NCBI GenBank assembly: GCA_940337035.1 | Contig: OW679202.1 | Span: forward strand, 15,254,708 to 15,318,707 | DNA: 64,000 nt | Direction of reading: 5' to 3' | Origin: Agriotes lineatus | Taxonomy: Eukaryota; Arthropoda; Insecta; Coleoptera; Elateridae | Shown: piece after piece, positions 29,753-39,600 of the stretch | Position numbering within the stretch: the stretch's first letter is position 1 | How the letters are laid out: each line of letters opens with the position of its first letter | Notes under the pieces: generated by a model | Databases searched by the model: none | Told to the model about the DNA's origin: nothing | The model's input: the letters and a program-made list of their open reading frames with translations, nothing else | Translations under genes and position numbers: made by a program

Positions 29753-30671
29753 GGCTCAAATAGTAGATGAGTTGCATAAGCCTGCACGAATAAATTTTCG
29801 AAGGCGTCGTGTAATAGTAAAAGGATTGGATGATCTTCATCAGGCTGATTTAGTAGAAATGATACCATACTCTAAAGTAAATAAAGGCTATCGATATATT
29901 TTAGTAATTATAGATGTATTTTCAAAATATGTTTGGTTAGAGCCTATAAAAACCAAAACCTCTAAGGAAGTTACTAGTGCAACTGAAAAAATACTATCTG
30001 AAAGCGGTAGAATTCCGAAGAACTTGCAGACAGATCAGGGTAAAGAGTTTTTCAATAAAGATTTTCAAACACTAATGAATAAATATAAAATTAACCATTT
30101 CTCAACATTTAGCTCGAAAAAAGCGTGTGTCGTTGAAAGAGTAAATCGTACACTTAAATCTATTATGTGGAAGATGTTTAGTTTGCAAGGTTCATACAAA
30201 TGGCTTTCTCTATTATCTCAAGTCAGTCACACCTACAATCACAAAAAACATAGTACAATTGGTAAAAGACCGGTTGATGTGAATAAGAGTAATGAGAAGG
30301 AAATTCTCAATCAAGCCTATAATCATATAAAAATGACAGATTTAAGTAATGTAAAATTTAAGGTTGGCGATCCTGTGCGAATTAGCAAATATCGAACAAT
30401 ATTCGATAAAGGATATACGCCCAACTGGACTAATGAAATATTCACAATCGATCAAGTTAAATTAACTAATCCTATTACCTATCTACTAAAAGATGCTTCT
30501 CATCGGTCTATTCAAGGATGTTTCTACGATCTTGAGCTTCAAAAAGTTAAATATCCAGACATACATCTCGTTGAACGTGTAATAAAACGAAAACGTAACA
30601 AAGTATTTGTAAAATGGCTTGGATTTTCAAATCAGCACAATAGCTGGATTGATGCTAAAAATATTGTCTAA
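29721..30671 (+). CDS. INT: Retrovirus-like integrase with chromodomain
   Basis: An rve-type DDE integrase that would insert the element. The frame opens at 29691; MTRKKINSSIKAQI at 29721 is the likely start. Numbering from 29691, the catalytic triad is D53 in HQADLVE, D115 in QTDQGKEF and E149 in CVVERVNR. A small SH3-like segment follows (KFKVGDPVRISKYRTIF). The last 35 residues (VERVIKRKRNKVFVKWLGF, then SWIDAKNIV) form a chromodomain, which may steer insertion by binding histone marks. An N-terminal HHCC zinc domain is not evident, which I believe is usual in this group. All catalytic residues are intact. Confidence 0.95.
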   Translation: MTRKKINSSIKAQIVDELHKPARINFRRRRVIVKGLDDLHQADLVEMIPYSKVNKGYRYILVIIDVFSKYVWLEPIKTKTSKEVTSATEKILSESGRIPKNLQTDQGKEFFNKDFQTLMNKYKINHFSTFSSKKACVVERVNRTLKSIMWKMFSLQGSYKWLSLLSQVSHTYNHKKHSTIGKRPVDVNKSNEKEILNQAYNHIKMTDLSNVKFKVGDPVRISKYRTIFDKGYTPNWTNEIFTIDQVKLTNPITYLLKDASHRSIQGCFYDLELQKVKYPDIHLVERVIKRKRNKVFVKWLGFSNQHNSWIDAKNIV

Positions 30672-30682
30672 ATTACCACGTT

Positions 30683-30722
30683 GTGATGACTCATCACTTA
30701 ATTTTCATCGGTGCTATATAAA
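30683..30722 (+). promoter_or_regulatory. AP-1 palindrome plus TATA box of the 105-aa gene
   Basis: GTGATGACTCATCAC (30683-30697) is a perfect 15-bp palindrome around the AP-1 site TGACTCA. CTATATAAA at 30714-30722 is a strong TATA box about 55 bp before the start codon. Confidence 0.6.
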
Positions 30723-30776
30723 CCTGATGTGCTGTAGTATTTTTATCATTCTCCTGCACACGTTCCTTCCAAAAAC

Positions 30777-31094
30777 ATGGCAGATTTCAACCAGAAACTT
30801 TGCAACTTAAATGAGGTTAAAGAGTGGGGAAATGTACGAGATTTGAAGATTGACGAAAAATATCTAATAATAAATGTGTATCGATGTCCGACTAAATACG
30901 GCAATAAAGTGGCGGTGGAATTGGACAACTTCAGATTCATTCTACCAGCACGTTACGATTGCCTAACAGATGCTGACTTGCAACAATTAGGAAAACGTCG
31001 CTACAATATCATCTCGGGTGGCAAGTGTGGGAGCAGCACGAAACTTGTCTTCGAGGAAATCGTTCAGACAGAGATGACATCCGTAGCACAATAA
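30777..31094 (+). CDS. Small Polinton protein, possibly OB-fold-like (105 aa)
   Basis: Begins MADFNQKLCNL. The core YLIINVYRCPTKYGNKVAVEL, then FILPARYDCL, resembles small proteins seen in many invertebrate virus-like elements with a beta-rich, OB-like pattern (K-x-TKYG-x-x-V). A role in single-stranded DNA binding would suit a protein-primed replicon but is inference. It has its own AP-1/TATA promoter and a polyadenylation signal at about 31142. Last protein gene before the tRNA. Confidence 0.75.
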   Translation: MADFNQKLCNLNEVKEWGNVRDLKIDEKYLIINVYRCPTKYGNKVAVELDNFRFILPARYDCLTDADLQQLGKRRYNIISGGKCGSSTKLVFEEIVQTEMTSVAQ

Positions 31095-31141
31095 TTAGCT
31101 GATATGTATTTATAATAATTTTTATACATGTATGTTTTAGG

Positions 31142-31147
31142 TAAATA
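31142..31147 (+). terminator. Polyadenylation signal of the 105-aa gene
   Basis: AATAAA about 50 bp past the stop codon, in an AT-rich trailer. Confidence 0.5.
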
Positions 31148-31206
31148 AATACAAATATATTTACATTGTTGTTTTATTACACCATTGTGCCCGATTACAG
31201 GAACAT

Positions 31207-31290
31207 GCCAGGTTGGCCGAGTGGTCTAAGGCGCCAGATTTAAGCTCTGGTTCCCTAAGGGAAGCGTGGGTTCGAACCCCACACCTGGTA
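31207..31290 (+). tRNA. tRNA-Leu (anticodon TAA)
   Basis: 84 nt. The seven-base-pair acceptor stem (GCCAGGT with ACCTGGT, one G-U at the first pair) carries discriminator A. Anticodon stem CCAGA/TCTGG encloses loop TTTAAGC, giving anticodon TAA for the codon TTA. The long variable arm folds as TTCCC-TAA-GGGAA, as in class II tRNAs. T arm GTGGG-TTCGAAC-CCCAC is perfect. The A box (TGGCCGAGTGG) and B box (GGTTCGAACCC) are intact, and a TTTTTT terminator follows. It therefore looks functional. It lies inside the element, between the last gene and the right TIR. Confidence 0.95.
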
Positions 31291-31293
31291 ATT

Positions 31294-31300
31294 CTTTTTT
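31294..31300 (+). terminator. Pol III terminator of the tRNA
   Basis: A run of T starts a few bases after the discriminator base, the normal Pol III stop. Confidence 0.7.
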
Positions 31301-31472
31301 GTTTGTCTAACAAACATCAGTACTTGACAAATTTATTTCAAGATCATTTTTGCAGATCAGCACATTTTAATCTCTAGACTCATCAACTGTATTAGCAAAA
31401 ACTTCCAACTGTGTTGATTTTTCTAAAACAATGGGTTTCTTTGTTTGAATTTTTTGCAGATCAACACACTTT

Positions 31473-31908
31473 TTTTAATCTCCAGACAACAATAGCTTCA
31501 TTGTTCTCGAATTTCGTGCTGATTTTAAAACAAGGGATGCCATTGTTCAATAACATCCTGCAAGAATAGACGATGACTCACATCCGGTCGAGCCTGAGTG
31601 TTCTACTGATAACATCCTGCAAGAATGAACATGTCTGCATCCCAGACGCTCGAGCGTGGGAAAATTTCAAAAACTACACTTTTAACCTAAAAAATTCCCA
31701 GAAGTGGCCGAGGTCAATGACCCCGACTAGGCCAATGACTCCGACCTTGACCTAGGCTAGATCCGTGACCTAGAAAAAATTCTCGGAAGTGGCCGAGGTC
31801 AATGACCCCGACTAGGCCACGCCCACTGACCTTGACCTCGGCTAGGCCCGTGACCTTGAAAAAAGTTCAAGGTCAAATGTGTCCCAGAACCCGTGTAGGT
31901 ACACTACT
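31473..31908 (-). repeat. Right terminal inverted repeat of the Polinton
   Basis: Mirror copy of the left TIR without indels. It repeats the nuclear-receptor-type sites (inverted GGTCA pairs at 31710-31724 and 31795-31809; TGACCTTGA at 31851-31859), the p53-type half-site at 31627-31636 and one SOX-like pair. ACAATG/CTTTGTT-type motifs also occur just inside, near 31430-31450. Confidence 0.95.
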
Positions 31909-32479
31909 GACAATGCCTGGCTTTACAACTTGGGTATATTTTTGAAGCTGAAAACTATGGTTTGTTGCTAGTACAGGACTTGCATTGGCTTTTGAGTTGA
32001 CCTTATAAAACATGAAAAACTAGCTAAAGGAGAGTTTGAAAGATAACATTTAAATTAATAATGATTAACAATATCATCAATCGAAAAATATAGTTTCAAA
32101 TTAACCATTACCATTACGAAGAACACCATCTTCAGAGTGCAGAAATACAACTTACAGTAATTCGAATTAATTTCGATAAATAAAAACTGGCTGTTCGTGG
32201 TACATATTACCCACCGAGATATAATCTTGAAAAGCCAGAAAAGATCCCCAAACGTTATTAATATGAAGGAAAACTTTGATATAGAGTTGAATTACTGTAC
32301 AGCAATTCTAACAATAAGCAGAAGAATCATAAAAAAAGAATATACCAATACTTTCCAACGAAACAACTGACTGAACGAGCTTCAGAATAATCTCGAAAAC
32401 GATATTAATTAAAAAAATCTTTATAAAAGAAACTGAAAATCTTCAAAAAGAAGTAGAACAAATTTTACTATTACTCCGG
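31909..32479. other. Right flank of the Polinton, no gene
   Basis: AT-rich DNA. Broken frames may be the upstream part of the Jockey-like relic that follows, but no motif is certain. Confidence 0.4.
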
Positions 32480-32890
32480 AATTAGTAATCAATGAAAACG
32501 CTAACATAAATCCCAAGAAATCTCCAGGGTTTAACTCCATAACAAGAGATATCTTAAAACTACTACTTACCAGAGAAAGGTATAGTTATGATGACGTAAT
32601 TAATAAATGCAACGATGAAATTAAATTAAGTTCCCAATGGAAAGTAGCAGAAGTTATCATGTTACAAAAGCCACCAAATAAAACCAAATAATATAGGTCT
32701 GCATCGTTACTACCACTTTTAACCACCATTTCTAAACTATTCGAGAAATTAGTTTGAAGTAACTTAATTCTGAATTAGAGAAAAATTGGCCTGCTCTACC
32801 ATATAGCTCGATCTACCTAAGTCTTCGATAAAGTTCGACAGGAAGGACAGATTAACAAGCTAAGTAGAGCACTACCAAAATAATGCGCTG
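32480..32890 (+). mobile_element. Jockey-like RT fragment
   Basis: A nearly continuous frame reads KKSPGFNSITRDILKLL, then SSQWKVAEVIMLQKPP, then a stop, then SASLLPLL and ISKLFEKLV. This is the conserved start of the reverse-transcriptase domain of Jockey-clade LINEs (SPGxDxI, WKxAxVxxxxKP, YRPISLLP, SKLFEKL). A stop in the middle and loss of the rest show decay. Confidence 0.75.
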
Positions 32891-33029
32891 ATCTGTTTAA
32901 CACCAGATACGTATATATATACTGTGTTTAGAATAAGCAAGGAGATGAATTTTGAACTGAAACATTTTGGGACCTACCCTTGCTTATTGCTCACAATGCC
33001 GTACGCACACGCAGCGAATTGAATTTTGC

Positions 33030-35270
33030 TTTGCTTGTTTAGTTTGGTGATCCTGTTGTTAGTTCTCTTTGACTGTTTCCCTCGTCCGGCATTATAGTGC
33101 TTAAGTATTTATACTGTCTGCAAGCTTTTCTTTATTTATCTGCATGCCATGCGCTTTTCCATCTGTTACCATGTATGTGGTTTTGTCAATATTTATTTTA
33201 AGTTCCCATTTCTAATAAGTTTCGTACAGCTTTCTGATCATGTAATTTATGTCGTCTTTATATGTTGCAAGTATCACCTGATTATTGGCAAATAGTAAGG
33301 TATGTAAGTAATTTTCATCGATATTTATTCCCATTCTAGATTTCCACTGCCATTCGTTAAGTACTGTTTTATGTATATTTTGAGTAATGTTGGAGATGAG
33401 GGACAACCTTATAATCTTCTAATCTTTGTAAATTGCTGCAATTGCGTAGATATAAGCCTGGGGCAGATTTATATTACTTAGGATCACGAATAACTTGTTA
33501 ATCGGTACTGTGTTATATGCTTTCTCCAGATCTATAAGAACAATATGTTTCTCTATCTCTTGCTGCTCTTTTCTGTATTACTTGGATTAAGCTAAATATG
33601 TTATCAGTGCCGGATTTATCAGCTATAAACCCCAACTGCAGACGAATTTTATTTCTATTACATTTTTCATTCTCTGTTTCAATATTCGTCCGTACAGTCT
33701 TCCTGTTGATGATGCTACAGTAATACCCCTATAGTTACCATATTTTGCTTTGTTTCTTTTTTTATAGATATATACGAGGAGCGTTTAACTATAAATTATA
33801 ATTTAATATTTATTCAAAAACGAACAATAGTACTCTATTGTATATCATGTCATTTATCTACTCAGTTTCCCGCTCTTTGAATAAACTGGTGCCATCTTTC
33901 CGGAAATTTCTGTATTCCACGAGAAAAAAGTTGTTTTGGCTGCTGTCACGCCCATTCCCGAACAATTTCGATGACTTCTTCATTACAACGGGGTATTTTT
34001 TTCCTAGAAACTCTTTTAAGGGTCCAAACAAATAAAAAACTGATGCAGCAAAGTCCGAAATGTATGGTAAATGGGGTACCGCGGTCCATTTCAATTTTTG
34101 AATCGTAGTCAGCGTGTGAATAGCGAAATGAGAGAACTCACGTTTTTTTTTCAAGTTACCCCAACTGATATTTAATGCAGAAGGAATATCCTTCACTGTA
34201 ATTGACGATCGTTTCAAATAAGTGCATTTTACTCTGTCAGCATTCTCTTCTGTTGTCAATGTTTTTGGATGGCGAGAATGCGGTTCATTCTCGGCACCTT
34301 TGCGGCCATCTTTAAACGCTTTGCTCCTTTTGTAAACGCTTATGCCTGATAGTAGTTGCACGTCAAACTGTCTTTTAACTCTTACACAAATTTCTTATGG
34401 TTTAATATCTTCGTTGATAAAAAATTTCATAATAATGCGTTGTTCGACGCTTGAATGCACTCCTACTTCACTCATGCTTGCCAATTGAACGAAAATGAAT
34501 TGTGAGGACTTAACGACTGAATGAAGTTAGGACTTAGCTTTAATTAATGTATACAACTTCTGTGCATGTCTCTGTATTTTGGCGCGCAATTCAAATTATA
34601 ATTCATATTTGAACACTCCTCGCATGTTTCCATGGAACATCTGTCGAAGATTTTTTGTAGACTCTCAATAAGTCTGGTAAGGGCTTTCTTAATCAATTTA
34701 ATAGGAATATTTTCAAAATCTGGTGCCTTATTCTTTTCTATGTACTTTAAAGCTTGTCCAATTTCCTATTCTGTATTTCTTCTGTAATCATCCTCTCGTT
34801 GTTGTACCGGCCTTATATATTCCTGTCTGTCTTCCGTTAGTACCTATATGTTCATAATACTTTTTCAATTGTTCCATTTGTATCATCTGAATATTTGCTG
34901 TTTGCCTATGTTCTTGTCTGGCAGTTTTTATAACTTTTCAAGCTTTACTTGCTCTTGTTCCTCCTAAAAGCTATTCACATTTCTGATTCCATCCTTGTTT
35001 TTTGCACTAATTACAGCTCGCTTTACCTCCCTCCTTATTTCCACATATTCTCATCTATGTTCTTAATCGTTTGTCTGTAACCATGTAGGATATACATATT
35101 TTTCCTTCTCTTTTTGATATCCTCTTTCACTGTCGTATTTGTTCAACTTATTTTTACTTTATTTTCTACTTCATCTAGGGATTCATATGCGGCTTCGTGT
35201 GTTGCTTGTTTTATTTGATTATAACTTCCTCCCACACTACTCTATACCTCTTCAATTAGTGCGGAAATTC
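33030..35270 (-). mobile_element. Decayed LINE split by a mariner insertion
   Basis: On the minus strand: an ALKYIEKNKAP-like block near 34.7 kb; then, beyond the mariner, YLHTLLFANNQVILA near 33.3 kb, where the catalytic FADD of reverse transcriptase has become FANN. Many stops. The two parts flank 33775-34622 and are collinear, so the mariner came later. Confidence 0.65.
33775..34622 (-). mobile_element. Internally deleted mariner element
   Basis: The ends CGAGGAGCGTTTAACTATAA and its inverted partner (CGAGGAGTGTTCAAATATGA on the other strand) are terminal inverted repeats of about 30 bp. A minus-strand frame joins a GISVYKRSKAFKDGRK helix-turn-helix part to FYLFGPLKEFLGKKYP of the catalytic C-terminus, so the middle of the transposase is missing. 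TA lies at the left edge; the right edge reads CA. Confidence 0.75.
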
Positions 35271-35309
35271 TAAAAAGTAGTATCACTGGTTACCGCGATT
35301 TGCTGAAGT

Positions 35310-35740
35310 TCGTGACATCTATCAATGTGCAGATATATGTAGTACTGGGGAAATGCGAACATGACGGGAAAACTGCTGCCATATTGTATGGAGAACGTTA
35401 TCCATAAGGAAGCCATTCAAGACAAAATGTAATTGGACATTTAGATCGAGACTGAGGGAGACTGGAAAATGCATGCCGATAATGATTGATGGTAGTCATC
35501 CCAAAAGAGTATGCACCCTACAAATGGAAGCAGTTGTGCTAAACGGAATAGAAGATCCAACAAGAACCACTAGAAGTATTGGACAAGAATTGGTAGCAGA
35601 TCATATATTAGTTTTGAAAGTTTTGCCTAATGAAAGATACCATCCATTCCACTACACTAGAATTTATACTCTATTGGATGAAGATTTTAACAACAGCGGA
35701 CCTGGTTGCTTCAACAAGTTCAAACTAATGTGAATTTTAC
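35310..35740 (+). mobile_element. DUF4817-type transposase relic
   Basis: Broken frames carry a VYGKCEHDGKTAAILYGERYP-like N-terminal helix-turn-helix (DUF4817 pattern), then RTTRSIGQEL...ERYHPFHYTRIYTLLDEDF, the second helix-turn-helix and linker found in a large group of insect mariner-like transposases. The catalytic domain is absent. Confidence 0.55.
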
Positions 35741-36229
35741 TTCTCGAGTGATTTAGGTTTTTCTGTTCAAACTAAATTATAAACAGTGTCACCAGTTTTA
35801 TTAGTTAAAACACGGAATATCTTAGATAATCGTCCAAGGAGGTTATTTTACAATGTTTTCTTGCGTTTTTTACATCTGTATATATCTCTCGATTTCTTTA
35901 AGCTATATATCTGTATTTGCGATGTCTGACTTATATACCTTCCTCGAGCTTTTCTTCGATGGAAAGCCAGTGTGAGGATACCTTTATTCAAAGAAGAAAG
36001 AAACGTAACTTTGAAATATATCGAGGGAATGCCTTCTTAAACACAATGCAGAAAATACTAATAAACATCGTACCTGATATATTATACCCACCTATACGTA
36101 TAAATAAAGAGCAATAAAGCTTGGACTCAAACCGATCAAGAAATAATAATAATTCGGCAAGTAATTGAAAAAGAGATCGAATTCAAGAGGCCTGCCTGCA
36201 TTTACGTGTATAGAAAGCAAGGTTATAAT
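35741..36229. other. Non-coding stretch
   Basis: No recognisable gene; a 66-codon frame has no features. Confidence 0.45.
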
Positions 36230-36610
36230 TTATAATATGAAACCTATACGGACATACGGAGCAGAGAACCGACATAATAAAATCAAAGCAATCACTGTGT
36301 GCCACATAGATGGACAATTGCTGGAAAAGCGAGATTGAACCAAATGAGTAATACAGATTTTAGAGACCAATGCCAAGTGATAGGTGTCACAGAATTTGTG
36401 AAAAGAAGAAAGAAATTATGAGCAATCACGTCAGCAGAGCACATTAAATAGAGACTAATTAAAATATCCAAAGATTTAAAGGCCATAGGAAAGAGAAACC
36501 CAGGTAGACCGAAGAAAGAGTGGGCGGAAATTTGGTTGTTGTCATCATTAGGCGTGGCATTTTGTATTCAAGATAAAGTGTTAAGAAAAATAGATAAAGC
36601 ACCTATTATA
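36230..36610 (+). mobile_element. LINE 3'-end relic
   Basis: A plus-strand frame with stops reads FRDQCQVIGVTEFVKRRKKLW, then KDLKAIGKRNPGRPKKEWAE, the common basic tail (GRPxKxWxD) of endonuclease-reverse transcriptases. It ends in a GAAGAAGATGAAGATGAAG microsatellite. Confidence 0.6.
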
Positions 36611-39600
36611 TAAGAAGAAGAAGATGAAGATGAAGACGTTGGTGAAAAAAATCTACGGGGATCTATTATGCAGAGGAGTTTTGAATATTGCAGTTGCAAT
36701 AAAAAATCCGATACGTTTTGAAAATTGAAAATATTTTAATTGTCATAAACGGACACTAGTCCTCGCAAGTGAAATTGCAAACTGTAAATATTTTGTAATC
36801 CAAACATACATTTTTGTATTTTCCTTTCCAAATTTTTTAAAACTATTATACATAGGCATTTGGAAAATTAACTTAACGATGTTTCTTTAATATGCCATTT
36901 ATCCCTCAAATTTGATTATAACATCTGTTTTAATATTTACATTCTGAATGCAGTTGATAAATAACCACATAATTTTTGACAGCCATTTACAATATTTTAC
37001 TTTAAATTATTTTTACAGTTTAAGTTTAACCTTCGCTCTGTTTCTATATTTGAATCTCAATTTGGCTTTTAATTCACCCTAGAAAAATCTAGGAAATTTA
37101 CTTCGTCGACATTTTAATTTGGCACTTCATCCAACAGGCACGGGAAACCAAGCTGTCATTACAAAACAAAGAGGCTATGACTAGTGACTATACATACTAT
37201 AACTAACAAATAAACTTTGTACATGAAGCCCTCACATATAAAGCCTAGAAAATTTAAAGTAGCCAAACTCCGGCTGCTCCTTAAAGTTAGCACATCAGCA
37301 AATTGCCCAGTTTAATCAATGTGCTTATTTGTGCGGTTTAGGTTTGTTTACTGTGAAGTGAAAGTTGAATACAATACCTTTGACGCCGTCTGTTAAATTC
37401 CATTCTGTTAGTTACCAACTCTTGTTCCTCTATTTGCTTTGTACTTTGATGCCAAGAATTTTCCTACTTGTGGAGAGTTTCGCCCAACGAATGAAAAGAG
37501 TATTGTTGCTAGCGCCGCTTTAAAGCCATTTGGCTGATAGTTCTGAATATTTTCCTTGTTTAGTACGTAGCTTCAAGAACTATTCCAGAGGGAAATCCTA
37601 AGGGATGTTCTATCATTAATTGCCAAAAATAAATCTATGTATAAATATTTTCTTATTTCAACTACGAACGGCTTCTGATTTATATTAGATTTTACGATGT
37701 ATTGTGCAGCTTTATCGGACGTATTGCAATAGTAAAACTAATGCTGCCATAAGGTTAATCACAAAAGAAACTCTTCTTAAAAGAAGTAATGAAAACTACA
37801 TAACACTAATAATAATTTTATTTATTCCTCAAACTAAAAATTTTGCTGTAATTATTACTGAATTTAGAACTTTTCATTATCTATTGACTTTTAGTTGATA
37901 ATCACTTTTGTTCTGCGTACCTTTAGAGCTATGTGTAAATGTTTTTAACTGTATTTCTTATTTATCAAAAATAAAATCGGTCAAGGGCTTTACACTGTAC
38001 TTTCCTTGCAAGAGGTTGCGCATTTCTGTCCCTTGCGTTGACTGTCGTGAGCGACGATCGCTAGACCTTTCCGTTGCGCTGACTGAGGTTCTCAGCGATT
38101 CCTTTTCTTCTTTGCTTTTTACTATGATTACCCTGTATATGTGGGTTCTCATTTTCGTCAAGGGTAAAACTGACCTATGTTCAAATTATCACTTTTATCG
38201 TTTCCTCAGTGAACGCAAAAATATTCATTTATTTTGTAAGGTGCTCTCCATGTATGTATATATTTGACCAAAATTATACTTGGTTTTGAGCCTAGTAGAC
38301 AACTAATCCGCATGCAAAATATCGTCTTCCTCCAACGAATAGTTTTTGAGCTATACCACCAACAGAGAGACGGAATCTATAAAACACGTTTCGTTATCTT
38401 CGTCTTTTAGAAGTAGAAAATAATAAAAAATAAAACTTTTATAGGCACAACAATAACTTACAGGGACTATTCTTAACTAACCTCATAATTGTAGAACATC
38501 CTTATATAGAATATGCTTAACATACAATTCCTAAGCAAAAAGTTTTTTTTTTATTAAAACTCCCCGATCATTGTCATTATATAACTAACGACTTCAGGTA
38601 TTAGACCGTTTCATTACTGAGATAGAGGAACTCAACCTTTCGCCCACTTTCATGGAGATTTTATCAGGGAAGAAAAGCACAGTAATTCAAAGTGTAAATC
38701 ACTGTTCTACGAATCGGAAGAAAGAAGGTGAAATTTATAGACATTAGTTGTCGCAATTAAGTACAGCGGACAAAAGAGGGGGGTTAAAAAATTAGCTCTT
38801 TCTACGTGTAACAGGAAGAGCGTAACCTTCGTAACCTCGATTAACATTAATGGAGTGCAAAGTATATCTTAATGTTTTATTGAATCTTTGTGAAAAAGAA
38901 GAATGGGGATTTGCAGATTTTCGAAGTTTTGCCAAAAATGATCTTTTCGCCGGTATGACTGAGTGTTCGGGGATTACTGATAATGATACGAGACCTGACC
39001 TAAGATAACTTTAGTGTTCAGAGGCACAGGTTTTTCCTGTACGTCCTGTTTCACCAATATGGTTTTTAAAGGACTTTTAAAATGGCTTTTAAAATCGTCG
39101 TCAATCGCTAACGTGAAGCGCTTCGGCGAGAGTCAGTCACGTTGATGTACTCCTCTTTTGATTTAGATAAAATTTTGTTTTATAGCGTAGTAGCTGTAAC
39201 TTCTTGATTTAGATCTGTTCTACTTTTGGTCAATTGCTTTGTCGATGACCCATTGTTCTCTACTTTCTCGTTAGTCTCTTGGTTAATATTTTTGTCAGAA
39301 GCTGATGTAAGTGGGATAAAAGATTTACGAGTATATAGTTTAGTTTGGAGCTATCTTCCTTTTTATATAGTAAGTAATATTACATTGGCATCTTTCCATG
39401 CTTTACATACTTTATCAGATTTCATTCACTTATTTAACAAAGCTGTAATTTTAACTAATAAATTTTCTCATAACTCGCCAAAGCAATGCTCATCGTCTGC
39501 TCGCTACTCCCTGCTCTAGTATCAGCGCCCGGCTCCAATTCCAGCTGCTGTACCAACATTTAGGGCTCCGTCGCGATGTACGATGATAGCTGCCTTCACT

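Larger units (their letters stand above)
16238..31908. mobile_element. Complete Polinton/Maverick element (endogenous virus-like DNA transposon)
   Basis: Inverted terminal repeats enclose all hallmark Polinton genes: protein-primed DNA polymerase B, retrovirus-like integrase, adenain-like protease, packaging ATPase, double-jelly-roll major capsid and penton-like minor capsid proteins. Every core frame is open. Polintons of this kind replicate by protein-primed synthesis from the termini and integrate with the element-encoded integrase; capsid genes imply a virion stage, which is inferred, not shown. The TIR begins AGTAGTGTACC and the right end finishes GGTACACTACT. The 6-bp target duplication expected of the family is not visible (TATAGT on the left, GACAAT on the right). 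Extra features are an intact tRNA gene and promoters rich in host transcription-factor motifs. Confidence 0.95.

Noticed and set aside
29691..30671. LTR retrotransposon, judged from the integrase
   Set aside because: No gag, reverse transcriptase, primer-binding site or LTR; the gene lies among Polinton genes within Polinton TIRs.
16238..31908. Integrated adenovirus
   Set aside because: Protease, penton and hexon resemble adenovirus counterparts, but integrase, chromodomain and A32-type ATPase identify a Polinton/adintovirus-like element.
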